Source: Flavobacterium aquiphilum (lineage in GTDB: Bacteria > Bacteroidota > Bacteroidia > Flavobacteriales > Flavobacteriaceae). From it: a DNA stretch of 64,000 nucleotides. The number at the start of each line of letters is the position of its first letter. Positions within the stretch are counted from its first letter, which is position 1. Below are positions 8,990 through 17,885 of the stretch, piece after piece. Location: the NCBI RefSeq assembly GCF_027111335.1, contig NZ_CP114288.1, positions 2,418,001 to 2,482,000 of the forward strand. The letters are read 5' to 3'. Both the position numbers and the translations under genes were made by a program. The notes beneath the pieces were generated by a model that was given only the letters and a program-made list of their open reading frames with translations, was not told the DNA's origin and ran no database searches.

Positions 8990-10543
8990 ATGTTTAAAAA
9001 AGTATGTTTTCTTTCCGCTTTTTTTTCTTTGTTCTTTTCATTTATGACTTTTGGACAAGGAACTAAAAAACAGCCCAACATAGTTATCATAATTTCAGAT
9101 GACCATGCCTATCAAGCCATCGGTGCTTATGGTGCCAACTATAATGCTACGCCAAATATCGATAGGTTGGCGAAAGAAGGTGTTTTGTTTAATAATGCCT
9201 ATGTAACGAATTCGATTTGTGGGCCAAGTCGCGCCGTAATATTGACTGGAAAATACAGTCATAAAAACGGGTTTAAAGATAATACTAATTTCCGTTTTGA
9301 TGGAAGTCAGGATTCTTTTGCAAAACAATTACAGTCTGCAGGTTATCAAACGGCCTGGATTGGGAAATGGCATTTGGAGACCGATCCCCAGGGATTTAAT
9401 TATTGGGATATATTGCCTGGTCAGGGGCAATATTACAATCCGGATTTTCATTCAAAAGCGGGTGATAAAAGAAGGGAAGGTTATGTGTCTGATATTATTG
9501 AAGATGTTTCAGAAGATTGGTTGAACAATCGTGATAAGAGTAAACCTTTCTGCTTGGTAATAGGACATAAAGCAACACATCGTGTCTGGATTCCGGATAC
9601 TCAGGATATGGGTAAATATGATAATGTTACTTTTCCTCTACCATCAACTTTTTATGATGATTACAAGAATCGTGAGGCTGCAAAAGTGCAGGATATGAAC
9701 ATTGCAAAAACGATGATAATGGGGTACGACCTAAAAGTATTCAACGATTTAAACGATGAAAATAGCCAAGCTGCTATTTCAAGAATGAATCCGGAGCAAC
9801 GCAAAAAATTCGATGATTATTATGGGAAGATCGCGGCTGATTTTAAAGCCAAAAATTTAAGTGGAAAGGAATTGACGGAATGGAAATTCCAGAGATATAT
9901 GAAAGACTATCTGAGTACATCTCTTTCTTTGGATCGCAACATAGGCCGTACCTTAGATTATTTGGACAAAAATAATTTAGCAGAAAATACAATTGTGATT
10001 TACCTTTCGGATCAAGGGTTTTATATGGGTGAGCATGGTTGGTTTGACAAGCGTTTTATTTACGAGGAATCTTTCAGGACCCCGATGATTATGCGTTACC
10101 CAGGTATTGTGAAAAAAGGAACGAAATCCAATGATTTAGTGATGAATCTGGATATTGCCCCAACTGTACTGGAAGCAGCAGGTGTTGCCAAACCAAAAGA
10201 CGAACAAGGAGAATCATTTTTGCCATTGCTTAAGGAGAAAAAAGCCAAGGGGCGTGATGCTATTTACTATCATTACTATGAAAATGGTGAGCATTCCGTA
10301 TCCCCTCATTTTGGAGTAAGAACCAAACGTTACAAATTAGTTCGTTTCTATGAAAAAGTAAACTCATGGGAGCTGTATGATTTGCAAAATGATACTCACG
10401 AAACGAATAATTTGTACGGAAAGAAGGGGTATGAAAAAATTACAGCCTATATGAAAGTCCAGCTTAATAAACTGATTGATCAATATGATGATCAGGATGC
10501 GAAAAAATTACTTTCAGTAGATTTTAATTCATATAAAAAATGA
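8990..10543 (+). CDS. Secreted sulfatase, S1 family, resembling N-acetylglucosamine-6-sulfatases
   Basis: 517 residues with a signal peptide ending near residue 22 (MTFGQ). Metal-binding DD is at 37-38 (ISDDHAYQAIGAYG) and the formylglycine motif is C77-G-P-S-R81, followed by AVILTGKYSHKNGF. The combination DDHAYQA with CGPSR and the KYSHKNG stretch is what I associate with the S1_11 group, which includes bacterial GlcNAc-6-O-sulfatases; this subfamily call is from memory and moderate. GKWHLET, the DQGFYMGEHGW segment and the MRYPG segment complete the active site. It is the last gene of the first operon, 83 bases after the previous sulfatase and directly before a strong hairpin. Its presence with GH20 and NagB suggests 6-sulfated hexosamine is handled. 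Confidence 0.88.
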   Translation: MFKKVCFLSAFFSLFFSFMTFGQGTKKQPNIVIIISDDHAYQAIGAYGANYNATPNIDRLAKEGVLFNNAYVTNSICGPSRAVILTGKYSHKNGFKDNTNFRFDGSQDSFAKQLQSAGYQTAWIGKWHLETDPQGFNYWDILPGQGQYYNPDFHSKAGDKRREGYVSDIIEDVSEDWLNNRDKSKPFCLVIGHKATHRVWIPDTQDMGKYDNVTFPLPSTFYDDYKNREAAKVQDMNIAKTMIMGYDLKVFNDLNDENSQAAISRMNPEQRKKFDDYYGKIAADFKAKNLSGKELTEWKFQRYMKDYLSTSLSLDRNIGRTLDYLDKNNLAENTIVIYLSDQGFYMGEHGWFDKRFIYEESFRTPMIMRYPGIVKKGTKSNDLVMNLDIAPTVLEAAGVAKPKDEQGESFLPLLKEKKAKGRDAIYYHYYENGEHSVSPHFGVRTKRYKLVRFYEKVNSWELYDLQNDTHETNNLYGKKGYEKITAYMKVQLNKLIDQYDDQDAKKLLSVDFNSYKK

Positions 10544-10544
10544 T

Positions 10545-10576
10545 TTATTCTAAATTCAGTTTTGAATTTAGAATAA
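10545..10576 (+). terminator. Perfect 14-bp hairpin after second sulfatase
   Basis: TTATTCTAAATTCA at 10545-10558 pairs perfectly with 10563-10576 around a GTTT loop, beginning two bases after the stop codon. It lacks a long T-run, so it may act as a terminator or as a 3' stabilising structure. It marks the end of the left operon. Confidence 0.6.
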
Positions 10577-10598
10577 TGATCATCAATTAAAGTATCCG

Positions 10599-10629
10599 GT
10601 TGATTTTTGTAACGGTATGTTTAATTTTG
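10599..10629 (+). promoter_or_regulatory. Candidate Bacteroidota promoter for lutABC
   Basis: GTTG at 10599-10602 and TAATTTTG at 10622-10629, spaced by 19 bases, fit the phylum's TTTG / TAnnTTTG promoter layout. It would give a leader of about 160 bases before lutA. The -33 element is imperfect. Confidence 0.4.
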
Positions 10630-10795
10630 AATAAAGGACAAATAACAATTAAATAATGATAATATAGAGCTAATAATTGTATTTTGGCTGTTCTACCTTT
10701 AGATTTTAGAAATAGTAGTTAATTTGAGAGTAATTAGAAGAAAAAAGCTTCTGATTTTGAATTTATTATGCTGCTAAAAATTTAATTCCAAAAAA

Positions 10796-11533
10796 ATGAA
10801 AATTGCCTTATTCATTCCCTGTTACATCGACCAGTTTTATCCAAATGTGGGAATTGCTACTTTGCAGTTGTTGGAAAAATTGGGTTGTGATGTCACTTTT
10901 CCTTTAGAACAAACGTGTTGTGGTCAGCCTATGGCGAATAGTGGTTTTGCAAGTTTGAGTAAAGGTTGCGATGCGAATTTTGTTAAAAATTTTTCAGGAT
11001 TTGATTATATCGTCGCTCCTTCGGGAAGTTGTGTTTTGCATGTAAAAGAGCATTTGCATGATGATAAAAATCCAAATGAGGCTTTACAAATACGCAATAC
11101 CGTTTATGAACTTACTGAGTTTTTAACCGATATTTTGAAAATCAAAAACCTTAATGCCAGTTTCCCTTATAAAGTAGGATTGCACAACAGTTGTCATGGA
11201 CAAAGGGGGCTAAACCTTTCATCAATGAGTGAAAGGATGTTGCCTGAATTTTCTAAAGCGGAAGAATTGTTGAAAATGGTCAGGGGAATAGAGCTTAGAA
11301 GACCAGAACGCAATGATGAATGTTGTGGATTTGGAGGAACATTTTGCGTGTTTGAAGAAGCAGTAAGTGTGAAAATGGGTAAAGACAGGATAAGTAAGCA
11401 TGAAGCCAATGGTGTGGATTATATAACGGGTGGTGATACCAGTTGCCTTATGCATTTAGAAGGTATTTTAAAAAGGCAGGAGAGTAAAGTGAAAATCATT
11501 CATATTGCTGAAATTTTGAATAGTTTGTTATAG
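10796..11533 (+). CDS. lutA: L-lactate oxidation iron-sulfur protein LutA
   Basis: LutA is one of three subunits of the LutABC complex that oxidises L-lactate to pyruvate in the cytoplasm. The 245-residue protein has the duplicated CCG (DUF224) architecture: TCCGQPMANSG at 40-50 and ECCGFGGTFCVFEEA in the second half, with further conserved Cys in PSGSC and HNSCHGQRG. Length is typical. LutB and LutC follow directly. L-lactate is the direct product of the last step of fucose catabolism encoded at 13821, so these genes make metabolic sense here. A probable promoter sits at 10599. Confidence 0.93.
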   Translation: MKIALFIPCYIDQFYPNVGIATLQLLEKLGCDVTFPLEQTCCGQPMANSGFASLSKGCDANFVKNFSGFDYIVAPSGSCVLHVKEHLHDDKNPNEALQIRNTVYELTEFLTDILKIKNLNASFPYKVGLHNSCHGQRGLNLSSMSERMLPEFSKAEELLKMVRGIELRRPERNDECCGFGGTFCVFEEAVSVKMGKDRISKHEANGVDYITGGDTSCLMHLEGILKRQESKVKIIHIAEILNSLL

Positions 11534-11568
11534 TAATCAAGTCTTCTTAAAAAATAAATTCGACAAGT

Positions 11569-12942
11569 ATGGCAGCCAAGCATGCTGAATTAGCAGAAAA
11601 ATTTATAGCTGACGAGCCTAGAACTGATTGGCACGACGAGACCTTATGGTTTGTCCGTTCAAAAAGAGACAAGGCAGCACATGGTTTACCAGAGTGGGAG
11701 CAGCTAAGAGAGTGGGGTTCACAAATAAAGAATCATACACTTTCCAATCTTTCCAATTATTTAAAAGAGTTTGAAGAAAACGCAATTGCCAATGGGATAA
11801 AAATACATTGGGCTGCCGATGGCGACGAACATAATAAAATAATTCACGACATTATTAGGAAGCACAATATTAAAAAAATTGTGAAAAGCAAAAGTATGCT
11901 TACGGAAGAATGTCATTTGAATGAATATCTACAACATAATGGTATCGAAGTGGTCGATACGGATTTGGGAGAGCGTATTGTTCAGTTCCGAAAAGAACCT
12001 CCAAGTCATATCGTATTGCCTGCGATTCACTTAAAAAAAGAAGATGTAAGCGCTACTTTTCACGAGCATTTACAAACCGAAAAAGGAAATAACGATCCGC
12101 AATACCTTACCGAAGCGGCAAGACAGCATTTGCGTAATAAGTTCGTAGAATCGGATTTAGCAATTACAGGAGTTAATTTTGCAATAGCTGAAACGGGTGG
12201 GTTTGTGGTTTGTACCAATGAAGGAAATGCTGATATGGGAGCGCACACAGCTCCTGTGCATATTGCCTGCATGGGATTTGAAAAATTAATCCCGAAAGCA
12301 GAACATTTGTCTGTGTTTTTAAGATTATTAGCAAGAAGCGCTACGGGACAACCCATCACTACTTATTCCAGTCATTTTCATCGACCTAGACCCGGACAGG
12401 AAATGCATATCGTAATTGTTGACAATGGTCGCAGCCGACAATTGGGACGCGAGGATTTCAGGAATTCTTTAAAATGCATTCGTTGTGCGGCTTGTTTCAA
12501 TACTTGTCCGGTGTACCGCCGTAGTGGTGGACACAGTTATCATACTGCAGTAGCGGGACCTATCGGCTCTATCTTGAATCCAAATTTAGATATGAAAGCC
12601 AATGCCGATTTGCCTTTTGCATCGACATTATGTGGAAGTTGTTCCAATGTTTGCCCGGTGAAAATCAATATCCATGAACAATTGTGGAAATGGAGACAGG
12701 TAATTTCCGAAGAAGGGTATGCTGCTACAAGCAAAAAAGTAGCTATGGAAGGAATGAGTTTCGTCTTGTCAAATCCTAAGTTGTATCGTTTTGCAGGGAA
12801 AATGGGAAGAGGAGTTATGAAATTGTTTCCTTTTATGGTCAACAATAAATTAAATGTTTGGTTCAAACAAAGAGAAATGCCCGAGCCTCCAAAAGAATCA
12901 TTCCGTGATTGGTATTTAAAAAACGGAAAATCCAAAAAATAA
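11569..12942 (+). CDS. lutB: L-lactate oxidation iron-sulfur protein LutB
   Basis: The 457-residue central subunit of LutABC. It has an N-terminal LUD-type region (about 60-300, including TEECHLNEYL and TGVNFAIAETGG) followed by two ferredoxin-like cysteine clusters: C303, C306, C309 and C313 in CIRCAACFNTC, and C355, C358 and C362 in CGSCSNVC. These carry 4Fe-4S clusters for electron transfer. It starts 35 bases after lutA and ends 24 bases before lutC, consistent with one transcript. The family is well conserved and the assignment is firm. Confidence 0.93.
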   Translation: MAAKHAELAEKFIADEPRTDWHDETLWFVRSKRDKAAHGLPEWEQLREWGSQIKNHTLSNLSNYLKEFEENAIANGIKIHWAADGDEHNKIIHDIIRKHNIKKIVKSKSMLTEECHLNEYLQHNGIEVVDTDLGERIVQFRKEPPSHIVLPAIHLKKEDVSATFHEHLQTEKGNNDPQYLTEAARQHLRNKFVESDLAITGVNFAIAETGGFVVCTNEGNADMGAHTAPVHIACMGFEKLIPKAEHLSVFLRLLARSATGQPITTYSSHFHRPRPGQEMHIVIVDNGRSRQLGREDFRNSLKCIRCAACFNTCPVYRRSGGHSYHTAVAGPIGSILNPNLDMKANADLPFASTLCGSCSNVCPVKINIHEQLWKWRQVISEEGYAATSKKVAMEGMSFVLSNPKLYRFAGKMGRGVMKLFPFMVNNKLNVWFKQREMPEPPKESFRDWYLKNGKSKK

Positions 12943-12966
12943 ATAGAACTCCTGATAACGAGAAAT

Positions 12967-13551
12967 ATGAGTGCAAAAGAAAATATATTGAATGCTATAG
13001 CGCAGAACCAACCTGAACTGATTCCGCTTCCTGCAATAGATTTAGATTCTGTTATTGATTATGAGGATTTATATGCTCAATTTAAATTGGTATTGGAAGG
13101 TATTGGAGGAAAAGTTGAATTAATTTCGTGTCTGGCCGAATTGCAAGAAGAGTTAAAAGCAGATAAAGAAAGTGGAAGTTTTGTAGTAAATGCGATCGAA
13201 GCTCTTGGAGATGTTGATAGTTACGTTGCTTCTTTATCGGCTTCCGAATTAGAAAAACTTGAAAAAGCTTATGTAGAGGGAACTATTGGAGTAGCCGAAA
13301 ATGGAGCAGTATGGATTTATGAAAGTCAGATGATAAATAGACTTGTTCCTTTTATTTGCCAACATTTGGTTTTAGTAATTGAGAAAAAAAATATTGTACC
13401 GACATTGCATCATGCTTATGAGATAATTGAGGCAGGACGAGAAGGATTCGGTGCATTTATTGCGGGACCTTCCAAAACTGCCGATATTGAGCAGTCTTTG
13501 GTGATTGGAGCTCATGGCGCAAGAAGCGCGAGAATTTATGTTGTCGAATAA
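12967..13551 (+). CDS. lutC: L-lactate oxidation protein LutC (LUD domain)
   Basis: A 194-residue LUD-domain protein, third member of the LutABC lactate-utilisation set. The typical C-terminal part is visible: GTIGVAENGAVWIYES around residue 104, LVPFICQHLVLVI around 120, and FIAGPSKTADIEQSLVIGAHGARS near the end, a signature of this family. Members function with LutA and LutB in L-lactate oxidation. It is the last gene of the lut run; the next gene is 269 bases downstream. Confidence 0.92.
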   Translation: MSAKENILNAIAQNQPELIPLPAIDLDSVIDYEDLYAQFKLVLEGIGGKVELISCLAELQEELKADKESGSFVVNAIEALGDVDSYVASLSASELEKLEKAYVEGTIGVAENGAVWIYESQMINRLVPFICQHLVLVIEKKNIVPTLHHAYEIIEAGREGFGAFIAGPSKTADIEQSLVIGAHGARSARIYVVE

Positions 13552-13820
13552 AAAGAGAATGTTTTTTAGGTTATTCAAATCGTTTGTTTAGCCTAATGAA
13601 CTTTGTTTAAGAATTTGGCTAAATAAAAGTTAGAAAAAGATAATATTGGATTAAAAAATGTTTTTTTGTCATTATATCTTTCGAGTTCTAAATCTTTTTA
13701 TATATTTTTAAAAAAATTTGTAGAGATTGGTAAATCGTTTTAATAAAAATAACGATTTTGATTTGAAATGTTAAAATAACTGACAATTAAATAGATAACA
13801 AAAAACAAAAAAACAAAGAA

Positions 13821-14675
13821 ATGAAACTAATACGTTTTGGAGAAATCGGAAAAGAAAAACCAGGTATTTTAATAGGAGAAAAGAGATTTGATGTTTCGTC
13901 AATTGTAACCGATTATAATGAAGCATTTTTTGAAAATGACGGATTGGAGAAATTAAAAAATGCATTGGAACTTAATCCAGCTTTGCCTGAAGTTGATGCT
14001 TCTGTTCGTTTGGGATCTCCGGTTGCAAGACCATCAAAAATCATTTGCATTGGATTAAACTATGTAGATCACTGTCACGAAACAAACGCTCCGATTCCGA
14101 CTGAACCAATTATCTTTTTCAAATCGACTACCGCTTTGTGTGGACCAAACGATAATGTTATCATTCCAAAAAACAGTCAAAAAACAGACTGGGAAATTGA
14201 GTTGGCTTTTGTTATTGGCAAAAAAGCAAGCTATGTAGAAGAAGCAGAAGCTTTGGATTATGTAGCCGGATATTGTTTGCACAACGATTATAGCGAAAGA
14301 GCTTTCCAAATTGAAATGGGAGGACAATGGGCAAAAGGGAAAGGATGCGATACATTTGCGCCACTTGGGCCATTCTTGGCAACTCAAGACGAAATTACCG
14401 ATGTAAACAATTTATCAATGTGGTTGACTGTAAACGGTAAAACTTTCCAAAACAGTAATACTTCGAACTTGGTTTTCAAAATACCATTTTTGGTATATTA
14501 TTTAAGCCAATTTATGACTTTACTTCCAGGTGACGTAATTAGTACTGGAACGCCTCCGGGAGTTGGATTGGGAATCAAACCGGAGCCTATTTATATCAAA
14601 GCTGGTGATGTAGTTGAATTAGGAATGGAAGGTTTAGGAAGTAGCAAACAATTGGCTGTAGCTTGCAGCAAATAA
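13821..14675 (+). CDS. FAH-family hydrolase, probable 2,4-diketo-3-deoxy-L-fuconate hydrolase
   Basis: A 284-residue member of the fumarylacetoacetate hydrolase family. The C-terminal FAH domain (about 70-284) shows IICIGLNYVDHCHET, the acidic metal-ligand segment DWEIELAFVIG, DYSERAFQ, KGCDTFAPLGP and STGTPPGVGLG. In L-fucose catabolism this family cleaves 2,4-diketo-3-deoxy-L-fuconate into pyruvate and L-lactate; ureidoglycolate-lyase-like annotations are common for the same family, and sequence alone would not separate them. The neighbouring fuconate dehydratase, lactonase and lut genes support the fucose role. It is preceded by a 269-base AT-rich leader with no clear promoter. Confidence 0.82.
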   Translation: MKLIRFGEIGKEKPGILIGEKRFDVSSIVTDYNEAFFENDGLEKLKNALELNPALPEVDASVRLGSPVARPSKIICIGLNYVDHCHETNAPIPTEPIIFFKSTTALCGPNDNVIIPKNSQKTDWEIELAFVIGKKASYVEEAEALDYVAGYCLHNDYSERAFQIEMGGQWAKGKGCDTFAPLGPFLATQDEITDVNNLSMWLTVNGKTFQNSNTSNLVFKIPFLVYYLSQFMTLLPGDVISTGTPPGVGLGIKPEPIYIKAGDVVELGMEGLGSSKQLAVACSK

Positions 14676-14793
14676 GTTATATATAAAATCTAGTTTATAA
14701 AATGGTTGAAGACTAAAACCTTTGATGAAGTACGAGAGGGGTAAATCATTTAAAGGTTTGGTCTGAAATCATTTAGAAAAATAATAATTTCAA

Positions 14794-15621
14794 ATGAGAA
14801 TTGACAGTCACCAGCATTTTTGGAAATTCGATCCGGTAAGGGATTCTTGGATTAATGATGATATGAAGGTATTGCAGCAGGATTTTTTACCATCTGATTT
14901 ACATTCATTGTTAAAAGAAAATCAAATTGATGGTTGTGTAGCTGTACAGGCTGACCAAAGCGAAGAAGAAACTTATTTTTTATTGGAATTAGCTGAAGCT
15001 AATGATTGGATTAAAGGAGTTGTGGGCTGGATCGATTTAAGAGCCGAAAATTTAGAAGAGCGGTTATCGCTTTTTTTTAAGTTCAAAAAACTAAAAGGAT
15101 TTAGGCATATAGTGCAAGCCGAAGCAGAAGATGATTTTTTGTTAAGAGATGATTTTTGCAGCGGAATATCAAAATTGTCAAAGTATAATTTTACTTATGA
15201 TTTATTACTTGTCCCAAAGCATTTGCAGTATGCAATTGAAATAGTGAAGCGTTTTCCAGAGCAATCTTTTGTAATTGATCATTTGGCAAAACCTGATTTT
15301 AAGCAAGCGGATTTTTCTCATTGGGAAAAAGGGATTCGTGAGATTGCAAATTACCCGAATGTGTATTGTAAAGTTTCCGGTTTGGTTACCGAAGCTGATT
15401 GGGCGAACTGGACAGCGTCCGATTTTACACATTGCCTGGATGTAGTGACAGAAGCTTTTGGGATGGATCGTTTGATGTTTGGAAGTGATTGGCCGGTGAG
15501 CTTGCTTGCCGCATCCTATGAAGAATGTTGTGGCATTGTGACAAATTACTATTCAAAATTTCAAAAGGAAGAACTGGAAAAATTCTGGGGAGGAAATGCA
15601 ATTGAATTTTATAATTTATAA
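14794..15621 (+). CDS. Amidohydrolase-2 family lactonase, probable L-fucono-1,5-lactonase
   Basis: A 275-residue TIM-barrel metal hydrolase starting MRIDSHQHFW, with metal-binding H6 and H8. Other family marks are CVAVQADQSEEET, FVIDHLAKPDF around residue 160, VYCKVSGLVTEADW and LMFGSDWPVS near 230, where the Asp of GSDWP is the catalytic acid/base. The group includes L-fuconolactonase and L-rhamnono-lactonase; context with fuconate dehydratase argues for hydrolysis of L-fuconolactone to L-fuconate. It starts 118 bases after the FAH gene and lies 93 bases before the NagB fusion. Confidence 0.85.
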   Translation: MRIDSHQHFWKFDPVRDSWINDDMKVLQQDFLPSDLHSLLKENQIDGCVAVQADQSEEETYFLLELAEANDWIKGVVGWIDLRAENLEERLSLFFKFKKLKGFRHIVQAEAEDDFLLRDDFCSGISKLSKYNFTYDLLLVPKHLQYAIEIVKRFPEQSFVIDHLAKPDFKQADFSHWEKGIREIANYPNVYCKVSGLVTEADWANWTASDFTHCLDVVTEAFGMDRLMFGSDWPVSLLAASYEECCGIVTNYYSKFQKEELEKFWGGNAIEFYNL

Positions 15622-15714
15622 AGTCGAAGTTTCCAAGTTAGATGAATTAAATTCTTGAAAAAAAGATAAAGACAAGAAAAATAATAAACGATAATAGTTT
15701 AAAAAATAAATATA

Positions 15715-17655
15715 ATGGATCAAAAAATGTTAAAAAGCAGTATTGACAAATCCACCGGGTTTGAGAAAAGATTTGAGAACATTAATACAGTGGTTTTTGA
15801 AAACTCGAAAGTGGCTTCGGCGGCAGTTGCGCAGGAAATAGCGGCACTTATTAAATCCAAGCAGCAAAATAACGAGCTGTGCGTTTTAGGACTGGCTACG
15901 GGATCTTCGCCAAAAGGATTGTACGCTGAATTGGTTCGTTTGCACAAAGAAGAAGGTTTAAGCTTTAGAAACGTAGTTTCTTTCAATTTGGACGAATACT
16001 ATCCGATGGAACCAGATTCGATCAATAGTTACGTACGATTCATGAAAGAGTTGTTGTTCGACCAAGTGGATATATTGCCGGAAAACGTGAATATCCCAGA
16101 CGGAACCCTGCCAAAAGAAGAGATTGCCGATTTTTGTACCAATTACGAAGCGAAGATCGAAGCTCTTGGCGGGATCGATTTGCAGATCTTGGGAATTGGT
16201 GGAAACGGTCACATTGGGTTCAATGAATCGGGATCGTTACAGAATTCCAAAACACGTTTGGTGGCTTTGGACCACATCACAAGGGTTGCTGCCAGCAGTG
16301 ATTTCCTTGGATTGAACAATACCCCAAGAACAGCCATCACATTGGGGGTGAAAAAAATCATGGAAGCCAAACAGGTGATCCTGATGGCCTGGGGAGTTGG
16401 AAAATCCAACATCATCAAGGCTTCTGTCGAAGGTGAAGTAACCAATAGAGTACCCGCTTCGTTTTTGCAGGAACACAAAAATGCCGTTTTTGTTTTGGAC
16501 AAAGAGGCTTCTTCCAAACTAACGAGAATCAACACGCCTTGGTTGGTGGAGGAAGTGGTTTGGACTGATAAGTTGATCCGCAAAGCCGTTTTAGGTTTGG
16601 CACTTCATTTGAAAAAACCAATTTTGATGCTTACCGACGCCGATTATATCGAAAATGGGATGAGCGATTTACTGGCCGATTCCGGTCCTGCTTACGATAT
16701 CAACATCAAAATATTCAACAAACTGCAAAATACCATCACCGGATGGCCGGGAGGAAAACCCAACGCCGATGATGCCAATAGACCTGAAAGAGCCGAGCCT
16801 GCTAGAAAAAGAGTGCTTATCTTCAGTCCGCACCCCGATGACGATATCATCAGTATGGGAGGTACTTTCATGAGGCTGCAAGATCAGGGACATGAGGTAC
16901 ATGTGGCGTACCAAACTTCAGGAAACATTGCCGTTGCCGATGACGAGGCACTTCGTTTTGCACATTTTGTTACCGATTATAACGAAAAATTCGGCATTAA
17001 AAGCCCGGAAGCTGATGCAATTTTCCAAAAGGCAAAAAACTTCCTTAAAAACAAAAAAGCAAGCGAAATCGACATTCCCGAAGTGCGTTACATCAAAGGT
17101 TTAATCCGAAAAGGAGAAGCCCGTGCCACGAGCCATTTTGTAGGTTTGCCTGACAGTCAGATCCACTTTATGGAACTTCCTTTCTATGAAACGGGAGCCA
17201 TTGAAAAAAATCCTATCGGAGAAATAGACATCCAAATCACAATGGATTTGATCGACAAAATCAAACCACACCAAATTTATGCCGCAGGCGATTTGGCCGA
17301 TCCACACGGGACGCACAAAGTATGTCTGGATGCCGTTTTTGCAGCTTGTAAGCGACTAAAACCAAATGATTACATGAAAGACTGCTGGCTGTGGTTGTAC
17401 CGCGGTGCTTGGCAAGAATGGGGCATCGACGAGATCGAAATGGCCGTTCCGATGAGCCCTGACCAAGTTTTGGCAAAACGCCACGGAATCTTCAAACACC
17501 AATCCCAAAAAGACGGTGTAGTATTCCAAGGTACCGATGCAAGGGAGTTTTGGCAAAGAGCCGAGGACAGAAACGCTGAAACTGCAAACTTCTACAAACA
17601 GCTTGGATTGGCGACTTATGCTGCAATGGAAGCTTTTGTGAGATGGGAATATTAA
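15715..17655 (+). CDS. nagB: Glucosamine-6-phosphate deaminase fused to a PIG-L/LmbE deacetylase-like domain
   Basis: A 646-residue cytoplasmic fusion. Residues 25-290 form a NagB domain with NLDEYYP (catalytic Asp93), and GIGGNGHIGFNESGS with His166 and Glu171; NagB converts glucosamine-6-phosphate to fructose-6-phosphate and ammonia. Residues about 365-600 form a PIG-L-type zinc-hydrolase domain with the HPDDD motif at 373-377 and later DPHGTHKV. This two-domain form is common in Bacteroidota and is usually annotated simply as NagB. The gene uses noticeably more C-ending codons than its neighbours, which suggests high expression rather than transfer. It channels hexosamine released by the GH20 enzymes into glycolysis and is followed by a hairpin. 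Confidence 0.9.
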   Translation: MDQKMLKSSIDKSTGFEKRFENINTVVFENSKVASAAVAQEIAALIKSKQQNNELCVLGLATGSSPKGLYAELVRLHKEEGLSFRNVVSFNLDEYYPMEPDSINSYVRFMKELLFDQVDILPENVNIPDGTLPKEEIADFCTNYEAKIEALGGIDLQILGIGGNGHIGFNESGSLQNSKTRLVALDHITRVAASSDFLGLNNTPRTAITLGVKKIMEAKQVILMAWGVGKSNIIKASVEGEVTNRVPASFLQEHKNAVFVLDKEASSKLTRINTPWLVEEVVWTDKLIRKAVLGLALHLKKPILMLTDADYIENGMSDLLADSGPAYDINIKIFNKLQNTITGWPGGKPNADDANRPERAEPARKRVLIFSPHPDDDIISMGGTFMRLQDQGHEVHVAYQTSGNIAVADDEALRFAHFVTDYNEKFGIKSPEADAIFQKAKNFLKNKKASEIDIPEVRYIKGLIRKGEARATSHFVGLPDSQIHFMELPFYETGAIEKNPIGEIDIQITMDLIDKIKPHQIYAAGDLADPHGTHKVCLDAVFAACKRLKPNDYMKDCWLWLYRGAWQEWGIDEIEMAVPMSPDQVLAKRHGIFKHQSQKDGVVFQGTDAREFWQRAEDRNAETANFYKQLGLATYAAMEAFVRWEY

Positions 17656-17662
17656 TATGATA

Positions 17663-17696
17663 AAGAGGTTGTATATAGGGATATAGACAACCTCTT
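17663..17696 (+). terminator. Hairpin after nagB
   Basis: AAGAGGTTGT (17663-17672) pairs perfectly with 17687-17696 around a 14-base loop, beginning 7 bases after the stop codon. It is followed by an AT-rich stretch without a strong T-run. Confidence 0.55.
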
Positions 17697-17885
17697 CATT
17701 ATCCAATTTTATTCAAATATTTTACAAATATTTGAATATCAAAAGATAGTTGAGGCTTTTGGTAAATGAAAAGCCCCAGTTATCTTAAAATAAAGCATAA
17801 TAACATATTAAATATGTGCTCGAACACATTGTATTTGTATTTGAACAAAAAAAATTAAGTGAAAAATAATTATAAAAATAAAAAT

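Noticed and set aside
10637..10670. GGACAAAT resembling the HTCS half-site upstream of lutA
   Set aside because: No second half-site 22 bases upstream, no CC pair, and no TAnnTTTG 35 bases downstream.
17859..17885. GTG start adding nine residues to the second GH20
   Set aside because: The ATG at 17886 gives the same length as the paralogue and a normal signal peptide.
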